Below, piece by piece: positions 1 through 7,054 of a DNA stretch of 12,277 bases. Below the pieces are notes generated by a model. It did no database searches. It saw only the letters and a program-made list of their open reading frames with translations, and was not told the origin of the DNA. Made by a program: the position numbers and the translations under genes. The stretch is taken from contig DSBP01000119.1 of assembly GCA_011049465.1 (NCBI GenBank), positions 1-12,277 on the forward strand, read 5' to 3'. The stretch comes from a bacterium (GTDB lineage: Bacteria > Oederibacteriota > PGYV01 > DSBP01). The first letter of the stretch is position 1. Every line of letters starts with the position of its first letter.

Positions 1-10
1 ATAATACATT

Positions 11-20
11 AAAAGGAGGA
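11..20 (+). promoter_or_regulatory. Ribosome binding site for the first cysteine synthase
   Basis: A strong AAAAGGAGGA Shine-Dalgarno stretch sits a few bases before the ATG at 25. It supports that start codon. The promoter lies outside the window or further upstream. Confidence 0.8.
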
Positions 21-24
21 TATT

Positions 25-945
25 ATGGCTATTGCGGATAATGTACTTCAGCTTATAGGGAACACCCCTATGGTGAAAATCAACAGGATGAATACCGGGG
101 GGGCGGAGATTCTGTTTAAGCTCGAAAATTTTAACCCCTTATCAAGCGTAAAAGACAGGATAGGCCTGTCCATGATAGAAGATGCTGAAAAAAAGGGCCT
201 GATAAAAAATGATACTGTTATAATAGAGCCTACAAGCGGAAATACGGGCATAGCGCTTGCTTATATAGCGGCTGTAAAGGGCTACAGGCTTATTCTTACA
301 ATGCCCGAGACAATGAGCGTTGAACGGAGAAGGTTGTTGAAAATATTCGGGGCAGAGCTTGTGCTTACAGAGGGCGCGAAGGGCATGAAGGGCGCTGTCG
401 CGGCCGCTGAAGAGATTGCGGCCAAAACGCCCAATTCATTCATTCCCCAGCAGTTCAATAATCCCGCCAATCCGGAAATTCACAGGAAAACAACGGCAGA
501 GGAGATATGGAGGGATACGGGCGGAAAAGTTGATGTGCTTGTGGCAGGCGTGGGAACAGGCGGAAGCATAATGGGTATAGGCGGGTTTCTTAAGGAAAAA
601 AACAAAGGTGTCAGGGTAATAGCTGTCGAGCCGGAAAAGTCCCCGGTATTATCAGGAGGCAGCCCGTCGCCTCACAGGATTCAGGGCATAGGAGCGGGTT
701 TTGTTCCGGGAGTTGTTGATATTAAATTATTTGACGAGGTCATTAAAGTAAAAGAGGAGGACGCGGGAAACGCAGCGAGGCAGGTGGCAAGGCAGGAGGG
801 CCTGCTTGTGGGAATATCAGCGGGCGCGAACCTGTGGGCGGCTATTGAACTTTCAAAGAGGCCGGAGAACAAGGGGAAGACAATAGTGACAATAGCCTGC
901 GACACCGGAGAGAGATACCTGTCAACCTGGCTTTTTGAGGAATAA
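25..945 (+). CDS. cysK: Cysteine synthase (O-acetylserine sulfhydrylase), CysK type
   Basis: This cytoplasmic PLP enzyme of fold type II makes cysteine from O-acetylserine and sulfide. The 306-residue length is normal for CysK. Landmarks seen: the N-terminal LIGNTPMV segment, the PLP lysine K43 in SSVKDR, the substrate loop TSGNTG at 70-75, the glycine-rich phosphate loop GVGTGG at about 175-180, and S265 in GISAGAN, which contacts the pyridine nitrogen in this family. The C-terminus is short and there are no CBS domains, unlike the paralogue at 2041. The start is supported by a strong ribosome binding site. It opens a run of sulfur amino acid genes, so a biosynthetic role is likely. CysM-like use of other sulfur donors cannot be excluded from sequence alone. 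Confidence 0.93.
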   Translation: MAIADNVLQLIGNTPMVKINRMNTGGAEILFKLENFNPLSSVKDRIGLSMIEDAEKKGLIKNDTVIIEPTSGNTGIALAYIAAVKGYRLILTMPETMSVERRRLLKIFGAELVLTEGAKGMKGAVAAAEEIAAKTPNSFIPQQFNNPANPEIHRKTTAEEIWRDTGGKVDVLVAGVGTGGSIMGIGGFLKEKNKGVRVIAVEPEKSPVLSGGSPSPHRIQGIGAGFVPGVVDIKLFDEVIKVKEEDAGNAARQVARQEGLLVGISAGANLWAAIELSKRPENKGKTIVTIACDTGERYLSTWLFEE

Positions 946-972
946 AAAAATTTTTTGGAAGGAAGTGAAATT

Positions 973-1008
973 TTTTACAGTTATTTTACACCGTTTTGGT
1001 GATATACT
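973..1008 (+). promoter_or_regulatory. Possible promoter/operator ahead of the PP-loop gene
   Basis: Between the cysK stop and the ATG at 1022 lies an AT-rich stretch with two copies of TTTTACA (973-979 and 984-990), 11 bases apart and so on the same helix face. A TATACT hexamer follows at 1003-1008. The spacing from either copy to TATACT (12 or 23 bases from TTTACA) does not fit a standard sigma-70 promoter. This is either a weak or regulated promoter or simply AT-rich spacer. Confidence 0.25.
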
Positions 1009-1014
1009 AAGGAG
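1009..1014 (+). promoter_or_regulatory. Ribosome binding site fixing the PP-loop gene start at 1022
   Basis: AAGGAG lies seven bases before the ATG at 1022. This start puts the PP-loop motif SGGLDS at residues 8-13, as expected for the fold. An upstream in-frame extension to 935 would overlap cysK and add lysine/phenylalanine-rich residues with no family support. Confidence 0.75.
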
Positions 1015-1021
1015 AAATGTT

Positions 1022-2041
1022 ATGAAGGCAATCGCTCTTTTGTCAGGAGGGCTTGACTCGACTCTCGCGGCAAAGGCTGTTCTGGAGCAGGGCATTGAGG
1101 TAATCGGCGTGAATTTTACGTCTCCTTTCTGCATGTGCAGCGGCAGAAACGGCGGCTGCAAAAGCAAGGCGCGTGAGATGGCGGAGCAGCTCAAAATACC
1201 GCTTAAGGTTTTAAGCGCAGCCGAAGAGTTTATTGAGGCGGTAAAAAAGCCGCGTTTCGGGTATGGAAGCTCAATGAACCCATGCATTGACTGCAGAATA
1301 CTCAAATTCAGGGCGGCCAAAAAGTACATGGAAGAGATAAACGCCTCTTTTATAGTGACGGGCGAAGTACTCGGGCAGAGGCCGATGAGCCAGAATAACC
1401 GCGCCATGTATATTATTGAAAAAGAGAGCGGCCTTGACGGATATATTCTGAGGCCATTAAGCGCCCTTGCTGTCGCGCCGAGTATCCCCGAGAAAATGGG
1501 ATGGGTTGACAGGGAAAAGTTTTTTGGGATTACCGGAAGGTCGAGAAAAGAGCAGCTTAAGCTCGTTGAGAAATACAGCATAGAGAGCCATGCCTGCCCG
1601 GCCGGAGGATGCCTGCTGACAGACAAAAATTTCGGGATAAAGGTAAAGGACCTTATCGATTCCGGCATGTTTGACATGGACGCGGCGCGGCTCTTTCAAT
1701 ACGGAAGATATTTCTCCGCGGGAAAGTCTTTAAAAATAGCCGCAGGAAGAAATGAATCCGAGAACAGGATTATAAGGAGTCTCGCGAAAGACGGCGACCT
1801 GCTTATTGAGGCTGAAAAAAAAGGGCCCGTAGTGCTCGCAAGGGGAAAAATCGGGGCAGAAGGGGTGCGCGAAGCCCTGAAAATAGCCGCTTATTACACA
1901 AAACCTGACGGGGAAGAGGGAATGAGGTTTAACTGTAAAATACTGCCGGATGAAGAGGGTTTTTATGCAATAAAAGAAAAGATAACAGAAGAGGAACTTC
2001 GGAGGTTCAGTCCGGAATATTTAAAAGAGGAGGCCGGATAA
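1022..2041 (+). CDS. PP-loop ATPase, tRNA thiolation-like (ThiI/MnmA-related) with C-terminal NFACT-R-like segment
   Basis: This 339-residue cytoplasmic protein starts with the PP-loop SGGLDS (residues 8-13), the ATP-pyrophosphatase motif used to adenylate a base before sulfur transfer. Cysteines form three clusters: C37, C39 and C46; C88 and C91 in NPCIDC; and C192 and C197 in CPAGGC. NPCIDCRILKF resembles the NPC-x-x-C-N segment around a catalytic cysteine of MnmA, and the last pair is where the persulfide cysteine would fall. GEVLGQRPMSQ (115-125) and RPLSA (144-148) are conserved in the ThiI/MnmA-like group often annotated simply as a thiouridylase. Residues from about 225 onward resemble the NFACT-R_2 RNA-binding segment I recall in such proteins. 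The paired cysteines could hold an iron-sulfur cluster, as in TtcA/TtuA enzymes. The substrate is unknown. It sits between two PLP cysteine-metabolism genes and overlaps the next start, so the two are probably co-translated. Confidence 0.75.
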   Translation: MKAIALLSGGLDSTLAAKAVLEQGIEVIGVNFTSPFCMCSGRNGGCKSKAREMAEQLKIPLKVLSAAEEFIEAVKKPRFGYGSSMNPCIDCRILKFRAAKKYMEEINASFIVTGEVLGQRPMSQNNRAMYIIEKESGLDGYILRPLSALAVAPSIPEKMGWVDREKFFGITGRSRKEQLKLVEKYSIESHACPAGGCLLTDKNFGIKVKDLIDSGMFDMDAARLFQYGRYFSAGKSLKIAAGRNESENRIIRSLAKDGDLLIEAEKKGPVVLARGKIGAEGVREALKIAAYYTKPDGEEGMRFNCKILPDEEGFYAIKEKITEEELRRFSPEYLKEEAG

Positions 2042-3402
2042 TGGCTGTTTATAACAATATACTTGAGAGTATTGGAGGAACGCCGCTTATTAAGCTGAAC
2101 CGCATGGCAGAAGGTTTGGACGCTGATATTTACCTTAAAGCTGAGAACCTGAATCCCGGCGGAAGCGTAAAAGACAGGACAGCGCTGCGCATGGTTGAGG
2201 CGGCTGAAAAGGCGGGGCTTCTTAAAGAAGGCGGCACAATAGTTGAGGCTACTGCGGGAAATACCGGAGCAGGGCTTGCCATGGCAGCGGCGGTCAAAGG
2301 ATACAGGACGATTTTTGTGATACCGGACAAGATGAGCCCGGACAAGATTGAACTTTTAAAGGCTTATGGCGCAGAGGTTGTAATAACACCTACTTCTGTG
2401 CCGCCTGATTCGCCGGAGAGTTATAACGGCGTGGCTGAAAGGCTAAGCAGGGAGATACCGGGAGCTTTCAGGCCGAATCAGTTCGGGAACCCGGAAAACC
2501 CGCTTGCGCATTACCATTCAACCGGGCCCGAAATATGGAACGACCTCAAGGGAGAAATAGATGTATTTGTGGCCGGCATGGGAACCGGCGGGACCATCTC
2601 AGGTGTTTCAAGATATTTGAAGGAAAAGAAACCGTCAGTTGTTGTGATAGGCGCTGACCCTGAGGGGTCTATTCTTTCAGGTGATTCGCCAAAACCATAC
2701 AAAGTTGAAGGTATCGGTGAAGATTTTATTCCAGTCACATTCAACAGGCAGCTTGTTGATGAAATGATAAGGGTCAGCGATCAAGAATCGTTTAATACGG
2801 CAAGAAAACTGGCGAGGGAAGAAGGCATTCTTGCGGGAGGGTCTTCGGGGACAGCGCTTGCGGCAGCCCTCAAATACGCGGCAAGGCTGAAAGAAAAGAA
2901 AATAATCGCAGTGCTTTTGCCCGATACCGGCAGAAATTATCTCACAAAGATTTTTTCGGATAAATGGATGAGAGAAAACGGTTTTTGGGCCGCGAAAGAG
3001 GAAGAAGACGCGCCCGTTTCAGAGATACAGAGGGGAAGCAAAGAAACACCCGTGCTGATTGCGCTGTCCCCGCGGGATACTCTTGAAGACGCTGCGGGTT
3101 TAATGCATAAGTACGACATATCACAGATTCCTGTTGTGGAAGGAGAAAAACAGGCAGGCAGCATGAATGAGGCCTTGGTGCTGAAGTGCCTGCATGACGG
3201 GGTTAACATGGAAAACCAGAAGGTCTCCGCGGTGATGGGAAAACCTTTTCCCGAAATCTCGCCGCAGACACGGGTATCTGAGGCATACAGGATGCTGCTT
3301 GCAGGGCACAGCGGACTTGTTGTTACTGACAACGGAAGGCCCGTATCACTGTTAACAAAAATGGATGTAATAAATTATTATGCAGGCAGGAAAAAATCAT
3401 GA
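2041..3402 (+). CDS. Cystathionine beta-synthase with C-terminal CBS domain pair
   Basis: This 453-residue cytoplasmic PLP enzyme probably joins serine or O-acetylserine with homocysteine to give cystathionine. Residues 1-320 are a fold type II core with PLP lysine K44 in GSVKDR, substrate loop TAGNTG (71-76; an alanine replaces the usual serine), phosphate loop GMGTGG (179-184) and S268 in GGSSGTA. Residues about 335-392 and 393-453 are two CBS motifs forming a Bateman module, which in this family senses adenosyl ligands such as S-adenosylmethionine. The DSPKPYKVEGIGEDFIP segment has a shorter loop than in many bacterial homologues. The ATG overlaps the preceding stop (TAATG), and a GAGGAGG ribosome binding site lies inside the upstream gene. 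Plain cysteine synthase activity remains possible. The CBS pair and the gamma-family gene next door favour transsulfuration. Confidence 0.85.
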   Translation: MAVYNNILESIGGTPLIKLNRMAEGLDADIYLKAENLNPGGSVKDRTALRMVEAAEKAGLLKEGGTIVEATAGNTGAGLAMAAAVKGYRTIFVIPDKMSPDKIELLKAYGAEVVITPTSVPPDSPESYNGVAERLSREIPGAFRPNQFGNPENPLAHYHSTGPEIWNDLKGEIDVFVAGMGTGGTISGVSRYLKEKKPSVVVIGADPEGSILSGDSPKPYKVEGIGEDFIPVTFNRQLVDEMIRVSDQESFNTARKLAREEGILAGGSSGTALAAALKYAARLKEKKIIAVLLPDTGRNYLTKIFSDKWMRENGFWAAKEEEDAPVSEIQRGSKETPVLIALSPRDTLEDAAGLMHKYDISQIPVVEGEKQAGSMNEALVLKCLHDGVNMENQKVSAVMGKPFPEISPQTRVSEAYRMLLAGHSGLVVTDNGRPVSLLTKMDVINYYAGRKKS

Positions 3403-3417
3403 AATGGGGGCGGAAAA

Positions 3418-4560
3418 ATGAAATTCTCAACAAGGGCAATTCATTCCGGACAGGAGCCGGATGAAAAGACCGGGGCCGTGATAACGCCGCTTTACCTCAC
3501 GTCAACATTCAAGCAGGACGGCATAGGCAGGAACAGGGGTTATGAGTATTCGCGCGCGGGAAATCCCACGAGGGATGTTTATGAGAAGTGCCTCGCCTCT
3601 CTTGAGAGCGCGAAATACGGACTGTCTTTCGCGTCAGGCGTCGCGGCCACCATGGCAGCGCTTTACCTGCTTAAAACAGGGGACAGGATACTCGCGTCAG
3701 CGGATATTTACGGCGGCACATACAGGGTGTTTGAGGCGGTTCTAAAACAATACGGCATACATACCGACTATTCCTATTCCGGCGAGAGCGGTGATTTCCT
3801 CTCAAAGGCAGGAAAGAACACAAAGATGATCTGGATAGAGACGCCTACAAATCCGCTGCTCAAAATTCTGGACATAAAACAGATAAGCGCTGCGGCGAAA
3901 AGGATTGGAGCGGTGCTTGTGGTTGACAACACATTCGCGACGCCCTATTTCCAGAGGCCGCTTGAGCTTGGCGCGGATATTGTTATACACAGCACGACAA
4001 AATATATAGGCGGGCACAGCGACATAATTGGAGGCGCCGCATTAACGTCAAACAGGGAGTTTTATAACAAGATGAAATTTTATCTCAAGGCAGCCGGCAG
4101 CGTAGCCTCGCCTTTTGATTCGTGGCTTGCCTTAAGAGGGCTGAAGACTCTTGAGGTCAGAATGAAAAAGCATGAAGAAAACGGGTTCGCCGTCGCGCAG
4201 TATCTTTCAAAGCACCGCAAAATTGAGCGTGTGTATTATCCGGGGCTGAAAACGCATCCCGGCCACAATGTCGCGGCTCGGCAAATGTCCGGTTTTGGAG
4301 GCATGGTGAGTTTTGTCATGAAAAGGGGGAAAAAAGATATTGAAGATTTTATTTCAAACCTTAAAATATTTACGTTCGCGGAAAGCCTTGGAGGAGTCGA
4401 GTCGCTTGCGTGCGTGCCCTCAAAGATGACCCACGGTTTTTTCTCCGCGAAAGAGAAGAAAAAACTGGGGATAAGCGAAAACCTGATAAGGCTGTCGGCG
4501 GGGATAGAGGACAGCGGAGACCTGATAAGAGACCTTGAAAAAGCTCTGGGAAAAACCTGA
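3418..4560 (+). CDS. Cystathionine gamma-lyase / gamma-synthase (Cys/Met metabolism PLP enzyme)
   Basis: This 380-residue cytoplasmic PLP enzyme of fold type I belongs to the Cys/Met metabolism family. Visible landmarks are YSRAGNPT (44-51, phosphate-binding arginine from the partner subunit), Y98 in DIYGG stacking on PLP, D170 in VVDNTFATP holding the pyridine nitrogen, the Schiff-base lysine K195 in HSTTKYIGGH, and the ESLGGVESL segment near the C-terminus. It starts 15 bases after the beta-synthase stop behind a GGGGGCGG purine stretch. Next to a beta-synthase, the natural reading is reverse transsulfuration (cystathionine to cysteine), like the MccA/MccB pairing. The overall wording of the N-terminus is close to gamma-lyases. 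Gamma-synthase, gamma-lyase and methionine gamma-lyase cannot be separated by these motifs, so no symbol is assigned. Confidence 0.85.
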   Translation: MKFSTRAIHSGQEPDEKTGAVITPLYLTSTFKQDGIGRNRGYEYSRAGNPTRDVYEKCLASLESAKYGLSFASGVAATMAALYLLKTGDRILASADIYGGTYRVFEAVLKQYGIHTDYSYSGESGDFLSKAGKNTKMIWIETPTNPLLKILDIKQISAAAKRIGAVLVVDNTFATPYFQRPLELGADIVIHSTTKYIGGHSDIIGGAALTSNREFYNKMKFYLKAAGSVASPFDSWLALRGLKTLEVRMKKHEENGFAVAQYLSKHRKIERVYYPGLKTHPGHNVAARQMSGFGGMVSFVMKRGKKDIEDFISNLKIFTFAESLGGVESLACVPSKMTHGFFSAKEKKKLGISENLIRLSAGIEDSGDLIRDLEKALGKT

Positions 4561-4696
4561 TATATGCGCGGGGCAAGGAAGAACTCGTGCCGGAAACTTG
4601 TAAAGTTTTGTGCAATGATTCCGCGGCCATATCTGTCAAAAAAGGGCAGGAAATAACCGGCATAACCGCAGGGAAATAAATTTAAGGAGAAGCGCA
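4561..4696 (+). other. Intergenic spacer between sulfur and copper blocks, with inverted repeat
   Basis: This is the longest gap in the first 10 kb. It contains the perfect inverted repeat AAACTT-GTA-AAGTTT at 4594-4608, a possible operator. Two short open stretches overlap it. One starts with ATG at 4564 and ends at 4656 (30 residues, basic). The other has no ATG, is open from about 4539 and ends at 4679; it reads like ordinary protein (for example AISVKKGQEITGITAGK). Neither has a convincing start plus ribosome binding site, so neither is called. AAGGAG at 4684-4689 serves the next gene. No good sigma-70 promoter pair was found. Confidence 0.4.
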
Positions 4697-5959
4697 ATGA
4701 AATGGGCGGGATTGATGATTGCGGTAATAATGTTTACCCCGCTTTACGCGGCGGATAAAATCACGGAAATCGAAGTGGCAGAGGCTGTGGTCGGCTCAAA
4801 CCCGGGAGTGGAAGCCGCGCGGCACGCTTATGAAGGGGCTGTTGCCGCGTCAAAAACATCATGGTTCCTGCCCAATCCCATGGCAGGCATTGAGTATATG
4901 GGCATGGCGGACAGGACAGCGGATTTCGGCTCAGCGCCCGCAAAGGTTGTTGAGGTCTCCCAGAAAATACCGTTTCCTTTAAAGTATCCGTTCATGATTG
5001 GAGCGGCAAATGAGGCTGTCAACGCTGCCCGGTTCAGGCATGAAACGGAGAGAAGAATGGCAGGGCTTAAAGCCTTTAACGCTTATGCCTCTTTTTACAG
5101 GGTTAAAAACGAGATAGAAATCACAAGGGAAGCCGCGGCTTCCCTGCTTCAGGTTTCAAGAATCGCGTCCGCCAGATATGGCCGGGGAAGCGAGGCGCAG
5201 GCTGACGCTGCTATCGCGGACCTTGAATACGCGGTTCTTGAAAACGAATTGCTGTCGCTTGAAACAGAGGCAGGGGTCACAGCCGCCTACATCAACAGCC
5301 TTGCCGGCAACGCGATTACCATAACCGCGGACGCGGTGCCTGAGGCGCCGGCGCTTGAGGAACTGCCGGGCACGCTTGAGGAACTGATAACCGCTGCTGT
5401 GGAAAATTCGCCCGAAGTGCTGATGATGGAGGCTGAGATGAAGGAGGCTGAGAATGAGAGGAACGGCGCGTTTATGGGTTTTCTGCCCGACGTAAACATC
5501 AAATTCAGAAAACAGGTTGAGCCAGGTTCTGATAATTACTCAATAATGTTTGAGGCTAAACTGCCGGCGTGGTTCCTGACAAATGACGTGCCTGTTGCAC
5601 GGAAGGCGGGCAGTGAATACGAGTCGCGCAAAAAGCGTTATGAAGACAAACGGGCCGCAGACGTTTTTGAGGCGAAAAAGAACTACGAGGCGGTCAAAAC
5701 ATTCGGAAGGACAATCGGGCTTTATGGCGGCATCCTCATTCCGAGGGCAGAGGCTGTCTTTGAGGCAGCGGTCGCGGATTACAGGTCGGGAAAAGGGGAG
5801 TTTATGAAGGTTATTGATTCCCAGAGAAAACTGCTTGAAATGAGAAGGGATTATTACATGTATGTGGAAAAGTATGTGATGAATTACAGGGAACTTATGG
5901 CATGCTGCGCCGTCTCTTTTCTCAGGGACGGCAAGGTATATAATCTTAAAGGAAGGTGA
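4697..5959 (+). CDS. Outer-membrane efflux protein, TolC/CusC family
   Basis: This is the outer-membrane channel of the tripartite efflux system. The 420-residue protein begins with a signal peptide (K2, hydrophobic 4-16, cleavage near PLYA-A at 18-19) with no lipobox cysteine, so it is not lipidated at the N-terminus as CusC is. Two helical-hairpin repeats typical of the OEP family are visible. The first ends in ARYGRGSEAQADA (159-171) and the second in ADYRSGKGEFMKVIDSQRKLLE (360-381), followed by a tyrosine-rich coil. The start has an AAGGAG site eight bases upstream. It is the first gene of the efflux block and ends seven bases before the adaptor start, so one transcript is likely. Substrate specificity comes from the pump, not this gene. 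Confidence 0.87.
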   Translation: MKWAGLMIAVIMFTPLYAADKITEIEVAEAVVGSNPGVEAARHAYEGAVAASKTSWFLPNPMAGIEYMGMADRTADFGSAPAKVVEVSQKIPFPLKYPFMIGAANEAVNAARFRHETERRMAGLKAFNAYASFYRVKNEIEITREAAASLLQVSRIASARYGRGSEAQADAAIADLEYAVLENELLSLETEAGVTAAYINSLAGNAITITADAVPEAPALEELPGTLEELITAAVENSPEVLMMEAEMKEAENERNGAFMGFLPDVNIKFRKQVEPGSDNYSIMFEAKLPAWFLTNDVPVARKAGSEYESRKKRYEDKRAADVFEAKKNYEAVKTFGRTIGLYGGILIPRAEAVFEAAVADYRSGKGEFMKVIDSQRKLLEMRRDYYMYVEKYVMNYRELMACCAVSFLRDGKVYNLKGR

Positions 5960-5965
5960 AATGAG

Positions 5966-7036
5966 ATGAATAAAAAAACAATAATCATTGTTCTGCTGGC
6001 TGTTGCCGTGGCAGGCGCGGTGTTTCTGGCAGTAAACAGCAGGAACGCGGGCAGCGGGCAGATGTATATATGCCCCATGCACCCGCAGGTTGTCCAGGAC
6101 AGGCCCGGAAGCTGTCCGATATGCGGAATGGACCTTGTCCCGATGGAGCAGGACAGCAAAGAAAGCATGGAAGGGCATGAAGGCCACGGTGATGTAAGCG
6201 GTTCGGCCGGCGCAAAAACGGATAAAGACAGGGAGACTGTATATGTCTCGCCTTACAAGCAGCAGCTGATAAATATCAGGCTTGGAAGTGCAGAGGTGAG
6301 GCAGCTTGAAACCGTCATAACCGCGCCCGGTGTCGTGGCGTATGACCCGGAGCTTTACAGCGCGCAGCTGGACTACATAACGGCTTATAAAAGCGGCGAT
6401 AAGTACGCGGAAACAGGCGGAATAGCGCAGAAGCTGAAAGAAGCGGCCGGGCAGAAACTGAGAAGCCTCGGGCTTTCAGCCGCGGATATAAGGGCGCTTG
6501 AAAAAAAGGACGGGCCCGACAGGTCTCTTATTATGGAGGACCCGGCCGGAAACGTGACGGTTTACGCGCAGGTATATCAGGAGGATATAGGCCTGATAAG
6601 GGCCGGAGCAGCGGCCGAGATAACAGCGTCAACAGCCGGAGGCGGAGTTTTTTACGGGGCTGTAACTGCGGTTGATAATGTCCTTAACCGGGAGACAAGA
6701 AGCTCAAGGGTGAGGATAACAGCCGGAAACAGGGATAATGTGCTGAGGCCGGAGATGTTTGTCAATGTTAAAATAAGGGCGGCGAAGGGGGTGTATCTGT
6801 CGGTGCCGGAAGAGGCGGTCATAGATACGGGTGTAAAAAGTATTGTTTTTATAAGCGGGGAAAACGGCCATTTTGAGCCCCGGGAAATCGTAAGGGGGGA
6901 GAAGATGGGCGAATATTACGCGGTAAAAAAAGGGCTCAAAGGCGGTGAGGTTGTTGTCGTAAACGGGAACTTCCTTGTTGATTCCGAGAGCAGGCTCAAG
7001 GCTGCAATATCAAATATGGCGGCGCATACTCACTAA
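5966..7036 (+). CDS. cusB: RND efflux periplasmic adaptor, CusB-like, with N-terminal heavy-metal-binding domain
   Basis: This periplasmic membrane fusion protein links the pump at 7055 to the outer-membrane channel. Residues 5-23 form an N-terminal membrane anchor or signal. Residues 34-60 are a heavy-metal-binding domain, with C36, M38, H39, C50, C53 and M55 in the YICPMHP...CPICGM pattern. A His-rich linker (EGHEGHGD, 69-76) follows. The barrel begins near 113, and a short helical hairpin spans about 129-180 with KLRSLGLSAADIRAL. The rest is beta-barrel and membrane-proximal (PEEAVIDTGVKS, FLVDSESRLKAA). Compared with CusB, the lipoyl half-motifs on both sides of the hairpin are absent: GVVAYD runs straight into PELYSAQLDYI, and the second half is reduced to RSLIMEDPAGNVTVYAQV. 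At 356 residues including the metal domain, it is short. Reading frame and codon use look intact. Spacing to neighbours is 6 and 18 bases. Confidence 0.87.
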   Translation: MNKKTIIIVLLAVAVAGAVFLAVNSRNAGSGQMYICPMHPQVVQDRPGSCPICGMDLVPMEQDSKESMEGHEGHGDVSGSAGAKTDKDRETVYVSPYKQQLINIRLGSAEVRQLETVITAPGVVAYDPELYSAQLDYITAYKSGDKYAETGGIAQKLKEAAGQKLRSLGLSAADIRALEKKDGPDRSLIMEDPAGNVTVYAQVYQEDIGLIRAGAAAEITASTAGGGVFYGAVTAVDNVLNRETRSSRVRITAGNRDNVLRPEMFVNVKIRAAKGVYLSVPEEAVIDTGVKSIVFISGENGHFEPREIVRGEKMGEYYAVKKGLKGGEVVVVNGNFLVDSESRLKAAISNMAAHTH

Positions 7037-7054
7037 AGAGGAAGGAGCGCGAGA

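Noticed and set aside
935..1021. Upstream in-frame extension of the PP-loop gene
   Set aside because: It would overlap cysK, has no ribosome binding site and adds residues not expected before the PP-loop. AAGGAG at 1009-1014 points to 1022.
922..1677. Long open frame on the - strand opposite the PP-loop gene (251 residues)
   Set aside because: Its translation has no recognisable motifs and lies opposite a gene with clear PP-loop and cysteine motifs. It is a shadow of that coding strand.
1022..2041. Naming the PP-loop gene mnmA or thiI
   Set aside because: It shares the PP-loop and NPC-x-x-C segments, but the C-terminal part and extra cysteine clusters differ, so a specific symbol would overstate the match.
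4594..4608. The inverted repeat as a CueR/MerR-type copper operator
   Set aside because: MerR-type sites have longer arms between -35 and -10 elements, and no such promoter pair is visible here. It is kept only as a possible operator.
5540..6187. Open frame on the - strand spanning the channel/adaptor junction
   Set aside because: It crosses two well-supported genes and shows no family motifs.
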